Shown here one piece after another: positions 7,552 through 16,795 of a DNA stretch of 20,198 nt (position 1 is the stretch's first letter; each line of letters opens with the position of its first letter). The stretch comes from an uncultured Mycoplasmatota bacterium (GTDB lineage Bacteria > Bacillota_I > Bacilli_A > RF39 > UBA660), in the NCBI GenBank assembly GCA_900552235.1, contig URYZ01000016.1, forward strand, positions 1-20,198, given 5' to 3'. The notes under the pieces were generated by a model. The model did not search any database and had not been told where the DNA came from. It saw nothing but the letters and a program-made list of their open reading frames with translations. Made by a program: the position numbers and the translations under genes.

Positions 7552-7584
7552 TAATATGAATAAAAACTTGAAAGGATGTGTTTT

Positions 7585-10500
7585 ATGGAACAAAAAATAA
7601 TGGATGGAAATAGTGCGTGTAGTTATGTATCTTATAATTTTACAGAAGTAGCAGGAATATACCCAATAACCCCAGCTTCCACTATGGCTGAAAAAGTTGA
7701 TGAGTATAGTGCAAGCGGTAAAACTAATATGTTTGGGGATGTTGTAAAAGTAGTTGAAATGCAAAGTGAAGCAGGTGCTATAGGAATGGTACATGGTCTT
7801 TTACAAAATGGTGTTTTAGCTACAACATATACAGCAAGTCAAGGACTTCTTCTTATGATACCTAATATGTATAAAATTGCAGGAGAACTTTTACCTTGTG
7901 TTATTAATGTTGCAGCAAGAACTGTTGCTACACATGCTTTATCTATTATGGGAGATCATAGTGATATTTATAGTACAAGACCAACAGGATTTGCTATTTT
8001 TTCTTCTAGTAGTGTACAACAAGTTATGGATTTAACGGGAGTAAGTTATTTATCATCAATTAAAGGTAGAATACCATTTGTTAATTTTTTTGATGGATTT
8101 AGAACAAGCCATGAATATAATAAGATAAATGTTATCGATAATGAAATATTTAAAGAATTACTTGATTATAAGGCATTAGAAAACTTTAGGAAAAATTCTC
8201 TTGATATAGATAATCCTACAACAAGAGGAACAAATCAAGGTGATATGGTATATTTTGAAGCCGTTGAAGCAAGAAATAAGTATTATGAAAAATTGCCTGA
8301 TATTGTAAATGATTATATGGAAAAGATAAATAAAAAAATAAATACTAATTATAAACCATTTAATTACTATGGAGATAAAAATGCTAAAAAAGTAATTGTA
8401 GCAATGGGTAGTGTTTGTGAAACAGTAAAAGAAGTAATTAAAGAAGAAAAAGGACTTGGTTTAATTGAAGTTCATTTATATAGACCATTTTCAAGTAAAT
8501 ATTTTTTGAATGTTTTACCTAAATCAGTAAGAAAAATAGCCGTTCTTGATCGAACTAAAGAAGCTGCTTCCAATGGGGAACCATTATATTTAGATGTTGT
8601 AGAAATTATAAAAAAACATAACTTAAAAATAGAAGTTGTGGGAGGAAGATATGGTCTTTCAAGTAAAAATACAACTAAAAATGATATTGATGCTGTTTAT
8701 AAATATTTAGATAATAAAATTTTAAAAACATTTACTATTGGAATAAACGATGATGTTAATAATATTTCACTTACTCCTACAACTAGAAACTTTAAAAATA
8801 CAAGTAAAGAAATATTAATATATGGTTATGGATCTGATGGAATGGTAACAACTAGTAAAAATATTTTAACTTTAATTGGAGAAAAAACACCTTCTTATGT
8901 TCAAGGATATTTTGAATATGATAGTAAAAAATCGGGCGGTGTTACTAAATCACATTTAAGATTTAGTAAAGAAGTAATAAATAGTCCATATTATGTTACA
9001 AATCCATATATGGTTGTATGTTCTAAAGATACTTACCTTAAAAAATATGATGTTTTAAATAATATTAAAGAAAATGGAATATTTTTACTTAACACAGAAA
9101 AAGATATAAATAATTTAAATGAAGTATTGCCAGTTGAAGTAATTAATGAAATAAAAGAAAAGAAGATTAATTTTTATATAATTAATGCAAATAAAATAGC
9201 TTATGAAAATAATATACCTAATAAAATAAGTATGATAATGGAAATGGCTATATTAAATTTAATGGGTGAAGTTGATATGTCACTTGTAAAAAAAGAGATG
9301 AAACATCTTATTAAAATTAATTTTAGTAAAAAAGGTATTGATGTTGTTAATAGTAATATTAATGCTCTTAGTTCTTCTCTTACTTCTTTAAAAAAGGTGG
9401 ATATATCTTTATTAACATCAAAAATAAATATGGAAAAAGTGAACAATACTTTATATTCTAAATTGGAACATGCAAGATGTGATTTAATAAAAGTTAGTGA
9501 TTTTAATTCTAATATAGATGGAGTATTTGAAGGGGGAACATCAGCTTTAGAAAAAAGGGGATTATCTAATATTATTCCTTCTTATGATAAAGATAAATGT
9601 ATAATGTGTAATATGTGTAGTCTAGTTTGTCCTCATGCTGTAGTAAGACCATATTTACTTGATAAGGAAGAAATAGAAAAAAGTCCACTTTCAGTTAAAG
9701 AACACTTAAAAGATGCTAAAATTAAAGATAATGATTTAAGCTTTACAATAGGAATATCAGTTCCTGATTGTACAGGATGTTCTTTATGTAGTATGGTATG
9801 CCCAACTAAGGCTATAACATTAAAAAAACAAAATCTTGAAGCTAGACAAAAAGAAATGGAAAGATATAATTATTTACAAACAGTTAGTGAAAAACATGTT
9901 TTACCTAAAACAACAATAAAAGGAAGTCAATTTGTTAAACCTAAGTTTGAATTTAGTGGAGCATGTGCAGGATGTGGTGAAACACCTTATTTAAAACTTT
10001 TATCACAACTTTTTGGAGATGATTTAATGATTGCTAATGCAACAGGTTGTTCATCAATATATGGTGCTAGTATTCCAAGTATGCCTTATACTGTACCTTG
10101 GGTTAATTCATTATTTGAGGATAATGCTGAATTTGGTTATGGTATTCGTGTAGGGGAAGACTTTATGCATGAAAAAGTTAAAAGAGTATTTAAAGAATAT
10201 AAAAATAAGGTTAATAGTAAAAATAAAAAACTAATAGATAAATATTTAAAATCATATTCTAAAGAAGTTGCAGTAGAAGTATATAATAATTTAGATTATG
10301 AAGATTTTAAAGAAATAATTCCATTAAAAAAATATATAAAAGAAAAAACTATTTTCATCGTTGGTGGTGATGGTTGGGCTTATGATATTGGTTATGGTGG
10401 AATTGATCATGTTTTAGCTAATAATGAAAACGTTAATATATTAGTTTTAGATACAGAAGTTTATTCTAATACAGGTGGGCAATCTTCTAAATCAACAAGA

Positions 10501-10974
10501 ATGGGAGCAACTGCTAAGTTTGCAAGTTCAGGGAAAAAGACTGCAAAAAAAGATTTAGCAAAAATGGCTTTGAATTATAAAAATGTATATGTTGCAACAG
10601 TGTCTTTAGGAGCAAACTATATGCAAACAATAAAAGCATTAACTGAAGCTGCTTCATATAATGGACCATCAATTATAATTTGTTATGCTCCTTGTATTGC
10701 CCATGGTATAAAATCTGGTATGAAATCAGCTATTGAAGAAGAAAAACTAGTAACAGAAAGTGGCTATTTTCCACTATTTAGATATAATCCCGAAACAGAA
10801 AAGTTTACTATTGATAATAAAGCAGATTTTACTAAATACAACGAGATATTTAATAGAGAAAATAGATATTCTATAAATGAAGAAGAAAAAATATCTTTAC
10901 TAGAACAAAATAAGAAAAATGCAATTGATAGATATAATGAATATAAAACTTTAGAAGGAAAAGATGAAAAATGA
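7585..10974 (+). CDS. nifJ: Pyruvate:ferredoxin (flavodoxin) oxidoreductase, single-chain
   Basis: A 1129-residue single-chain PFOR that oxidises pyruvate with CoA to acetyl-CoA and CO2, reducing ferredoxin. Domains in order: the N-terminal pyrimidine-binding domain with GIYPITPASTMAE; the central gamma and linker domains with FEGGTSALEKRG; two 4Fe-4S clusters (Cys672, 675, 678, 682 and Cys729, 732, 735, 739); and the C-terminal TPP domain with CAGCGETPY (Cys794, Cys797), ATGCSS (Cys822), GGDGWAYDIGYGGIDH, the Mg/TPP motif DTEVYSNTGGQSS, and YAPCIAHG (Cys1037). The Cys794-822 spacing equals that of the proximal-cluster cysteines in Desulfovibrio PFOR. The start at 7585 sits 9 bp after AAAGG, while an ATG at 7576 abuts it and is unlikely. 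The enzyme is oxygen-sensitive, which fits an anaerobe. The stop TGA overlaps the trmL start. Confidence 0.97.
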   Translation: MEQKIMDGNSACSYVSYNFTEVAGIYPITPASTMAEKVDEYSASGKTNMFGDVVKVVEMQSEAGAIGMVHGLLQNGVLATTYTASQGLLLMIPNMYKIAGELLPCVINVAARTVATHALSIMGDHSDIYSTRPTGFAIFSSSSVQQVMDLTGVSYLSSIKGRIPFVNFFDGFRTSHEYNKINVIDNEIFKELLDYKALENFRKNSLDIDNPTTRGTNQGDMVYFEAVEARNKYYEKLPDIVNDYMEKINKKINTNYKPFNYYGDKNAKKVIVAMGSVCETVKEVIKEEKGLGLIEVHLYRPFSSKYFLNVLPKSVRKIAVLDRTKEAASNGEPLYLDVVEIIKKHNLKIEVVGGRYGLSSKNTTKNDIDAVYKYLDNKILKTFTIGINDDVNNISLTPTTRNFKNTSKEILIYGYGSDGMVTTSKNILTLIGEKTPSYVQGYFEYDSKKSGGVTKSHLRFSKEVINSPYYVTNPYMVVCSKDTYLKKYDVLNNIKENGIFLLNTEKDINNLNEVLPVEVINEIKEKKINFYIINANKIAYENNIPNKISMIMEMAILNLMGEVDMSLVKKEMKHLIKINFSKKGIDVVNSNINALSSSLTSLKKVDISLLTSKINMEKVNNTLYSKLEHARCDLIKVSDFNSNIDGVFEGGTSALEKRGLSNIIPSYDKDKCIMCNMCSLVCPHAVVRPYLLDKEEIEKSPLSVKEHLKDAKIKDNDLSFTIGISVPDCTGCSLCSMVCPTKAITLKKQNLEARQKEMERYNYLQTVSEKHVLPKTTIKGSQFVKPKFEFSGACAGCGETPYLKLLSQLFGDDLMIANATGCSSIYGASIPSMPYTVPWVNSLFEDNAEFGYGIRVGEDFMHEKVKRVFKEYKNKVNSKNKKLIDKYLKSYSKEVAVEVYNNLDYEDFKEIIPLKKYIKEKTIFIVGGDGWAYDIGYGGIDHVLANNENVNILVLDTEVYSNTGGQSSKSTRMGATAKFASSGKKTAKKDLAKMALNYKNVYVATVSLGANYMQTIKALTEAASYNGPSIIICYAPCIAHGIKSGMKSAIEEEKLVTESGYFPLFRYNPETEKFTIDNKADFTKYNEIFNRENRYSINEEEKISLLEQNKKNAIDRYNEYKTLEGKDEK

Positions 10975-11477
10975 TAAATATAGTATTATATGAACCAGAA
11001 ATGCCACAAAATACAGGTAATATAATGAGAACATGTGTGGCAACAAATGCTAAACTTCATTTAATTGAACCACTTGGTTTTGTTTTAAATGATAATAGTT
11101 TAAAAAGATATGGAGTTAATTACTTGGATAAATTAAATTATGAAAAATATATTGATTATGAAGATTTTAAAAGTAAAAATCCAGGAAAATATTATTTCTT
11201 TACAAGATATGGTAAAAAGGATCATACAAAATTTGATTTTTCAAACACTACTGATAATATATATTTAATATTTGGTAAAGAATCAACTGGAATACCTCTT
11301 GAAATATTAAAAGATAATTTAGATACTTGTGTAAGAATACCTATGAGTTCTAATGTAAGATGTTTAAATGTTTCAAACTCTGTTGCTATTGCAGTATATG
11401 AAGTATTAAGACAACAAAATTTTAAAGATTTATCTTTTACAGAAATACAAAAAGGAGAAGACTATTTGCTTAAATAG
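10971..11477 (+). CDS. trmL: tRNA (cytidine(34)-2'-O)-methyltransferase TrmL
   Basis: A 168-residue SPOUT methyltransferase that methylates the 2'-O of the wobble base in tRNA-Leu isoacceptors. The N-terminal VLYEPEMPQNTGNIMRTC, the central LIFGKESTGIP and the C-terminal trefoil-knot segment IPMSSNVRCLNVSNSVAIA are all hallmarks of TrmL. Length is normal for the family. Its ATG overlaps the PFOR stop (ATGA), so translation is coupled to that large gene. A strong hairpin terminator follows about 75 bp after its stop. The coupling of a wobble modifier to a central metabolic enzyme has no obvious reason and may just reflect a compact genome. Confidence 0.95.
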   Translation: MINIVLYEPEMPQNTGNIMRTCVATNAKLHLIEPLGFVLNDNSLKRYGVNYLDKLNYEKYIDYEDFKSKNPGKYYFFTRYGKKDHTKFDFSNTTDNIYLIFGKESTGIPLEILKDNLDTCVRIPMSSNVRCLNVSNSVAIAVYEVLRQQNFKDLSFTEIQKGEDYLLK

Positions 11478-11510
11478 TTTTTGTCTATTAGCTAGGTTAA
11501 ATTGTTATTT

Positions 11511-11538
11511 CTTGACATATTAAATTAAATATGTTAAG
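11511..11538. repeat. Imperfect 11-bp palindrome containing a TTGACA hexamer
   Basis: CTTGACATATT (11511-11521) and AATATGTTAAG (11528-11538) are inverted copies with one G-T mismatch and a 6-bp spacer. The left arm contains a consensus -35 hexamer, but the matching -10 is weak (TAAGTT). It could be an operator, a small hairpin in the 3' leader of trmL, or the promoter of a tiny RNA that ends at the next terminator. Confidence 0.4.
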
Positions 11539-11551
11539 TTTTTAGTAGAAG

Positions 11552-11603
11552 AACTACCAATGCTTGAGTACCTATATGACTCAAGTCGGTAGTTTCTTTT
11601 TTT
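11552..11603 (+). terminator. Strong intrinsic terminator after trmL
   Basis: The outer stem AACTACC / GGTAGTT and the inner stem CTTGAGT / ACTCAAG are joined by a small asymmetric internal loop and followed by a run of Ts (TTTTTTT at 11597-11603). This is the most GC-rich hairpin in the window and closes the PFOR-trmL operon. Confidence 0.8.
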
Positions 11604-11655
11604 CTATATATTCAAATTGGTGATAATAAAATTTATTTTTCATGTTTTTTTCTAT

Positions 11656-11684
11656 TTGTCTTTATTAATAAAAAATGGTATAAT
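11656..11684 (+). promoter_or_regulatory. Promoter of the LtaS-like gene
   Basis: TTGTCT (11656-11661), a 17-bp spacer and TATAAT (11679-11684) give a near-consensus vegetative promoter. Transcription would start near 11691, only about 13 bases before the chosen ATG. Confidence 0.75.
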
Positions 11685-11703
11685 CTTAAGTACGGTGAGT
11701 AAA

Positions 11704-13596
11704 ATGAAAGAAGTAAAAAATTTTTTATTAAAATATTTAAATTTATTAAAAAACTTAATTATAAAAAATAAAAATATAATATATATGGCGCTTCCTTTTA
11801 TAGTAATGGATGTAGTAACAAGAATGTTTGGTAATTCAATAGGGTTTTATAAAGTTTATAGACCTTTTCCTAATATGTTTACATTGTTATATATATATTT
11901 ATTTTTAGGAATAGTATTAAATACAAATAAAAAAGTTAGTAAAATAAGTTATTTATTTTTTAGTATTTTATTTTTAATTATGTATTTAGTTAACAATGTT
12001 TATTATTCAATGACATCAAATTATTTTAGTTTTAATTTACTTGATTCAGTAAGTGAGGGTTCCCCATATTTTTGGTCAGCTTTAAAAAACTGTAATATTT
12101 TGGTATATATCTTTTTTATAATTATAATAGGTTTAATAGTTTTAGGTTATAAAAGTATCAAAGATTCTAATAAAAATACAAAAAATTTAATTAAAGTTTT
12201 TATAACTTTTATAATTATTCATACAATATTACCATTTCTTTTGGGATTTACAAACGATACTTTAGTATGGAGTACATGGAAGAATCCTAGAAACATTTAT
12301 GAATTATATAATGATAATAATAAAAGTATGAGACTTAGTGGTTTATATGAATATACTTTTAGAAATTTTTATATAACTTTTATAAAAGTTGAAGAAAAAA
12401 ATGATGATGATTTAAAATTTTTAGAAGAAGAATATAATAAAGATATAAAAAGTATAAAAAATAGTTATACAGGTAAATTTAAAGGCAAAAATGTAATATT
12501 TTTACAACTTGAAGGTATGGATAATTGGTTAATTACAAAACAAGATACACCAACTTTATATAATATGTTAAATAACAGTATTAATTTTACTAACCATTAT
12601 TCTTTCTATACTGGTGGAGGTTCAACTTTTAATAGTGAGTTTGCTATTAATACAGGTTTTATTGTACCTTATTCTTATAATAGAAATGCTTATTCATTTA
12701 ATAATAACTCATTTCCATATTCTCTTCCTAATATGTTTAAATCATTAAATTATAGTGTTAATGCTTTTCATATGAATAAAAAGGAGTATTATTCAAGAGG
12801 AATAAATTATAAAAATTGGAATTATGATAATTATTATGGATTAATAGATATGTATAAATATACAGATGGAGAAAATACACTAGATAGAGAACTCATTTTA
12901 AATGAAGAATATTCTAATCTTATGTTTAACACTGAAAATTTATTTGTTGATTATATAATTACTTATTCACCACATTTGCCATTTGATAATACAAGAGGAG
13001 TATGTAAGATACTTTATGAAGAAGATAATAAAGATAATGAAGTACCATTTAGACAAATGAGTGAAGAAGAATGTGTAAGAAGACAAGCTAAAGAAACAGA
13101 TTATTTTGTATCATTATTACTAGAAAAACTAAAAGAAAACAAGCTTTTAGATAATACTGTTTTAGTAGTATTTGCTGATCATTATTTATATACATTAGAA
13201 GATCAAACGATTCTTGACAAATATAAAAATACTTCAAATAATTTAATTAATAAAACACCATTTTTTATCTATGATAATGGTAATACTAAAAGAATTATTA
13301 ATAAGGTAACATCACAATTAAATATTTTACCAACTGTGTTAAATTTATTTGGAATTGAGTATAATTCTAACTATTATTTAGGGAAAGATGCTTTAGCAAA
13401 TAACTATGATCCAATTGTAGTATTTAGTGATTACTCTTGGTATGATGGAAATGTTTATGTTGAGGGTGGAGAAGTTACAAACAAAAAATATATTAGTAAA
13501 GAAGAATTGGAAAGAAAAAATATTTTAATTAATGAAATAGCTAAGAAAAACGATTTAACATTAAAATATAATTATTTTAAAAAAATTAGTGAATAG
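11704..13596 (+). CDS. LtaS-like sulfatase-family membrane enzyme (lipoteichoic acid synthase type)
   Basis: A 630-residue protein with about five N-terminal transmembrane segments and a C-terminal extracellular sulfatase-fold domain from about residue 260. Likely active-site residues match LtaS: Glu270 in LEGMDNW, the nucleophile Thr308 in GGGSTFNSEF, His424 in SPHLPF and Asp492-His493 in FADHYLY. LtaS enzymes transfer glycerol phosphate from phosphatidylglycerol to build lipoteichoic acid; related phosphoglycerol transferases decorate other glycans, so the exact product is open. The start at 11704 follows GGTGAG (11694-11699). Longer in-frame openings upstream lie before the promoter and are rejected. 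A hairpin terminator overlaps its stop codon, so it is monocistronic. Together with the DUF368 gene this gives the window two envelope-polymer genes. Confidence 0.85.
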   Translation: MKEVKNFLLKYLNLLKNLIIKNKNIIYMALPFIVMDVVTRMFGNSIGFYKVYRPFPNMFTLLYIYLFLGIVLNTNKKVSKISYLFFSILFLIMYLVNNVYYSMTSNYFSFNLLDSVSEGSPYFWSALKNCNILVYIFFIIIIGLIVLGYKSIKDSNKNTKNLIKVFITFIIIHTILPFLLGFTNDTLVWSTWKNPRNIYELYNDNNKSMRLSGLYEYTFRNFYITFIKVEEKNDDDLKFLEEEYNKDIKSIKNSYTGKFKGKNVIFLQLEGMDNWLITKQDTPTLYNMLNNSINFTNHYSFYTGGGSTFNSEFAINTGFIVPYSYNRNAYSFNNNSFPYSLPNMFKSLNYSVNAFHMNKKEYYSRGINYKNWNYDNYYGLIDMYKYTDGENTLDRELILNEEYSNLMFNTENLFVDYIITYSPHLPFDNTRGVCKILYEEDNKDNEVPFRQMSEEECVRRQAKETDYFVSLLLEKLKENKLLDNTVLVVFADHYLYTLEDQTILDKYKNTSNNLINKTPFFIYDNGNTKRIINKVTSQLNILPTVLNLFGIEYNSNYYLGKDALANNYDPIVVFSDYSWYDGNVYVEGGEVTNKKYISKEELERKNILINEIAKKNDLTLKYNYFKKISE

Positions 13597-13612
13597 ATTT
13601 ATTCACTTTTTT
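13588..13612 (+). terminator. Intrinsic terminator overlapping the LtaS-like stop codon
   Basis: A perfect 8-bp stem AGTGAATA / TATTCACT with a GATT loop is followed by Ts. The stop codon TAG (13594-13596) lies inside the left arm and loop. Confidence 0.8.
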
Positions 13613-13662
13613 CATAAAATAATTTTAATTTATAGACTTTAAATAAGTTATTTGATAAAATA

Positions 13663-13668
13663 TATAAT
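13663..13668 (+). promoter_or_regulatory. Possible -10 of the VirD4-like gene
   Basis: A consensus TATAAT lies 29 bp before the start codon, but no good -35 is present at 16-18 bp. A TTGATA at 13652-13657 is too close to pair with it. Confidence 0.35.
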
Positions 13669-13696
13669 AGATTAATTATTAAATGAGGGTGAAATC

Positions 13697-15817
13697 ATGA
13701 AACTAAAATTTAAAGCAAAACCACAAGATTGGTTAATATTTTTTCTATTTGCTATTATTTTATTGTATATAGTAGCAATAGCAGTACTTAATATAGCAAC
13801 TTTAGCAGGAAATCCTCCAGCAGGAAGTAATAAACCTATGGGAACTTTTTGGGGACTTAACCCTTTTCCTGCATTTACATTTAAATATTTAGCAGCAACA
13901 ATTATATTTTATATTGGAGTTGTCATTGTAATATTTACAGGTGTAAAATCATACTTTTTTGAAACAGAAAAAGGTTTTGGGTTATCTTCAGGAGAAAAAG
14001 ATGATAAAGGATATTCAAGATGGTGTACAGATAAAGAAATGAAAGAAAAACTATCTAAAATAGTTATTAAAGATGAAGTTTATAATGCTTCAGGGATACC
14101 TTTAATAAATGATGGTAAAAATATATGGGTTGATAATGGAGATAGCCATAACATTGTAATAGGATCAACTGGTGCAGGTAAAACTCAAGACATAGTTCAT
14201 CCAATGGTTAAAATATTAGCTAAAAATGGTGAATCAATGATTATAACAGATCCTAAAGCAGAAATTTATAAAGAACATGCAGGTCTATTAAAGGCTCTAG
14301 GATATAATATAATTGTTTTAAATTTCCGTGATCCACAAAGAGGTAATTGTTGGAATCCTCTTGCTCTTCCATATAGACTTTATAAAGAAGGAAATACTGA
14401 TAAAGCAATGGAACTTCTAGATGACGTTGCAAGTAATATTCTTTATGAAGAAGGTGGAAATAAAGATGCCTTCTGGGAAAAAACATCTGCCGATTATTTT
14501 GCAGGGCTTGCTTTAGGTTTATTTGAAGATGCTAAGGAAGAAGAAGTAAATATTAATAGTATTTCTGTTATGACAACAATTGGGGAAGAAAAATTTGGAG
14601 CAAGAAGTTCTTATATAAAAGAGTATTTTAATAGTAAAGATCCTGCTAGTGCAGCATATACATGTGCATCTGGTACAGTTATGGCAGCAGAAGAAACAAA
14701 AGCTAGTATTTTATCAACATTTAAACAAAAAATAAGATTATTTGCTTCACGTGAAAATTTAAGTGAAATGTTAGCAACAAGTGACTTTGATATGACTAAA
14801 ATAGGAAAAGAAAAAACAGCGGTATTTATGATTATTCAAGATGAAAAGAAAACATATCATGCTCTTGCTACAATATTTGTAAAACAATGTTATGAAACAT
14901 TAATAGGTACAGCACAAGAATCTCCAACTGGAGCACTTCCAATTAGAACAAACTTTATTCTTGATGAGTTCCAAAACATGCCACCTTTAAAAGATATTAC
15001 AACTATGGTTGCGGCAGCTCGTTCAAGACATATTAGACTTACAATGATTATTCAAAACTTCGCAGGACTTGAAGCTACATATGGTAAAGAAGTTGCACAA
15101 ACAATAAGAAGTAACTGCAACAATTTAGTTTATTTATTAACAACAGAACTTGCCGCTCTTGAAGAAATAAGTAAATTATGTGGTGAAAAGAAATCGAAAA
15201 AAGACGATAAAACAGCGTCAACACCACTTATTACAGTAAGTGAACTTCAACTTATGAAAGAAAACGAAGCTATTGTTATAAAAACAAGAACAAGACCATT
15301 TAAAACAAAACTTAAACCAAATTGGAAAATTGATTGGGGTACAGCTAAATATCCTGCTGATGAATTTGTAACAAGAACAAAAAAACCAATTCATACTTTT
15401 GATTTAAAAAGTTTTGTTCAAGAACAACAAAAGAATAAATTTATAGGAATGTTAGATGGTTCTTCATCAAATCCATTTGGAGGAATGATAAATAATCCAT
15501 TTATGGAACAAAAGCCATCTGTTCCTAAAGAAAGTTTTAATGTTGATGAATTAGTTAAAAAAATTGATCAAAAGATTGCAGAACTTGAGGAAGAAGAAAA
15601 ACTTGAAAAAGAACAAAAAGCAAAGAATGCACTTTCTCCTGAAAAACAAATTATTGAAATTGAACCAATCAGTAATAAAGAAAAAGAATTTAATGAAGAA
15701 AAACAAACATCTAAACCTGAAGATAATAAAGATATAAAACTTAACGAAGAACCATTTGTAAATTATACAAAAGGTATAAGTGATGATCAGTTCTTCGATG
15801 ATTTCTTTGATGAATAA
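13697..15817 (+). CDS. VirD4/TraG-type conjugative coupling ATPase
   Basis: A 706-residue type IV coupling protein, an inner-membrane hexameric ATPase that feeds DNA-protein substrates to a type IV secretion channel. Two transmembrane segments (about 13-35 and 61-82) precede the motor. Walker A GSTGAGKT is at 156-163, the TDPKAEIY block follows, and Walker B NFILDEFQNMPP is at 419-430, followed by AARSRHIRLTMIIQNFAGL, a typical VirD4 signature. The last 100 or so residues form a charged coiled tail ending in a Phe/Asp-rich motif (DDQFFDDFFDE). The ribosome site GAGGGTG lies 6 bp before the start. No relaxase, VirB4 or channel gene is nearby, so it is an orphan in this window. It may belong to a dispersed or decayed conjugation system or to a lineage-specific secretion role. 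Confidence 0.9.
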   Translation: MKLKFKAKPQDWLIFFLFAIILLYIVAIAVLNIATLAGNPPAGSNKPMGTFWGLNPFPAFTFKYLAATIIFYIGVVIVIFTGVKSYFFETEKGFGLSSGEKDDKGYSRWCTDKEMKEKLSKIVIKDEVYNASGIPLINDGKNIWVDNGDSHNIVIGSTGAGKTQDIVHPMVKILAKNGESMIITDPKAEIYKEHAGLLKALGYNIIVLNFRDPQRGNCWNPLALPYRLYKEGNTDKAMELLDDVASNILYEEGGNKDAFWEKTSADYFAGLALGLFEDAKEEEVNINSISVMTTIGEEKFGARSSYIKEYFNSKDPASAAYTCASGTVMAAEETKASILSTFKQKIRLFASRENLSEMLATSDFDMTKIGKEKTAVFMIIQDEKKTYHALATIFVKQCYETLIGTAQESPTGALPIRTNFILDEFQNMPPLKDITTMVAAARSRHIRLTMIIQNFAGLEATYGKEVAQTIRSNCNNLVYLLTTELAALEEISKLCGEKKSKKDDKTASTPLITVSELQLMKENEAIVIKTRTRPFKTKLKPNWKIDWGTAKYPADEFVTRTKKPIHTFDLKSFVQEQQKNKFIGMLDGSSSNPFGGMINNPFMEQKPSVPKESFNVDELVKKIDQKIAELEEEEKLEKEQKAKNALSPEKQIIEIEPISNKEKEFNEEKQTSKPEDNKDIKLNEEPFVNYTKGISDDQFFDDFFDE

Positions 15818-15845
15818 AACAACAATTAAACTTTGTTGTTTTTTT
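15816..15845 (+). terminator. Intrinsic terminator after the VirD4-like gene
   Basis: A 10-bp stem AAAACAACAA / TTGTTGTTTT with a 7-base loop runs into a T tract. It begins in the stop codon of the coupling protein gene. Confidence 0.8.
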
Positions 15846-15875
15846 AAAAAATTAAATTTAAAAAGAGGATAATAT

Positions 15876-16619
15876 ATGAAAAAACTTAATTCTAATCATT
15901 TAAAATTAATAGCAATAATAGCAATGACAATAGATCATATTGCAGATTTAATCTATCCAGGTATGCAAAATAATATAATTTCAATTATTTTGCATATAAT
16001 CGGTAGATTAACGGCACCAATTATGTTTTTCTTTATTTGTGAAGGTTTTTATTATACAAAAAATTTAAAAAAATATATTTTAAGATTATTTATTTTTGCA
16101 ATAATATCTCATTTTGCATATTGTTTTGCTTTTGGAATAAACTATATACCATTTTCTACAGGAAATATATTTAATCAAACAAGCATTATGTGGTCACTTG
16201 CTTGGTCGGTAGTTGCTCTTTATATTGTAAATGGTAAAAACAATTTAAAAATTTGGCAAAAGTGGATATTAATTATTTTAATAAATGTTATTACTTTTTC
16301 TGCAGACTGGAGTTCCATAGCAGTAATGACAATTTTATCTATGTATGAAAACAGAGGTAATTTAAAAAAACAAATGTTAGGCATGAGTTTTTGGGCTTTA
16401 ATTTATGCAATTGTTTCATTCTTATTTGTAAATAAGGCTTATGGATTAATTACATTAGCGGTAGTATTAGTATATCCTTTATTAAAAAATTACAATGGAG
16501 AAAAGGGAAAGTTAAACTGGATGAAGTGGTTTTTCTATTTATACTATCCATTACATTTAATAGTCGTTGGAATATTAAGAATAATAATATATGGTAATGT
16601 ACCTTTATTATTTAATTAA
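15876..16619 (+). CDS. TraX-family multispanning membrane protein
   Basis: A 247-residue protein with about eight transmembrane segments. The N-terminus LKLIAIIAMTIDHIADLIYPG, the following HIIGRLTAPIMFFFICEGFYYT block and the C-terminal FFYLYYPLHLIVVGILR are typical of the TraX family. TraX of the F plasmid acetylates the pilin N-terminus; chromosomal Firmicutes homologues have no settled role and may acylate other envelope molecules. The start follows AAAGAGG with suitable spacing. It stands behind a terminator, so it needs its own promoter, which is not clear. Its place next to a VirD4-type ATPase is suggestive of conjugation but does not prove a shared function. Confidence 0.8.
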   Translation: MKKLNSNHLKLIAIIAMTIDHIADLIYPGMQNNIISIILHIIGRLTAPIMFFFICEGFYYTKNLKKYILRLFIFAIISHFAYCFAFGINYIPFSTGNIFNQTSIMWSLAWSVVALYIVNGKNNLKIWQKWILIILINVITFSADWSSIAVMTILSMYENRGNLKKQMLGMSFWALIYAIVSFLFVNKAYGLITLAVVLVYPLLKNYNGEKGKLNWMKWFFYLYYPLHLIVVGILRIIIYGNVPLLFN

Positions 16620-16729
16620 TAAATAAAAAATATATATTTAAAATTTATTCATAAAAAAATCGAAGTAAAAAGTTTGATTAAATATCAATTTGGAGCGAAT
16701 AAAAAACAGGTTACGAACTAAGTTCTCTT

Positions 16730-16790
16730 TTTGAAAACATTATATACAAAATTTTCACGAATTTCAATGAAAGTATATAAAGTTTTCAAA
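16730..16790. repeat. 18-bp inverted repeat (17 of 18 paired) upstream of the DUF1016 pseudogene
   Basis: TTTGAAAACATTATATAC (16730-16747) and GTATATAAAGTTTTCAAA (16773-16790) are inverted copies with one mismatch. The 25-bp loop itself contains TTTCA / TGAAA. The right arm covers the -35 position of the following extended -10 promoter. It could be a regulator operator pair, a large RNA hairpin, or the end of a lost mobile element. Confidence 0.7.
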
Positions 16791-16795
16791 TTAAA

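Larger units (their letters stand above)
7259..7584. other. Divergent 326-bp spacer between DUF368 and PFOR genes
   Basis: I see no gene here. It holds a bidirectional terminator-like hairpin (7296-7328), two overlapping hairpins (7335-7402), an 8-bp inverted repeat GATAAAAT / ATTTTATC further right, and a probable PFOR promoter with -10 at 7546-7551. The minus-strand promoter of the DUF368 gene is not obvious. Confidence 0.6.

Noticed and set aside
11617..11703. Longer start for the LtaS-like gene at an upstream TTG
   Set aside because: It would start before the near-consensus promoter at 11656-11684 and adds an unneeded hydrophobic stretch.
16620..16729. Remnant of another coding gene between the TraX gene and the inverted repeat
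   Set aside because: All frames have early stops, and no family motif could be recognised.
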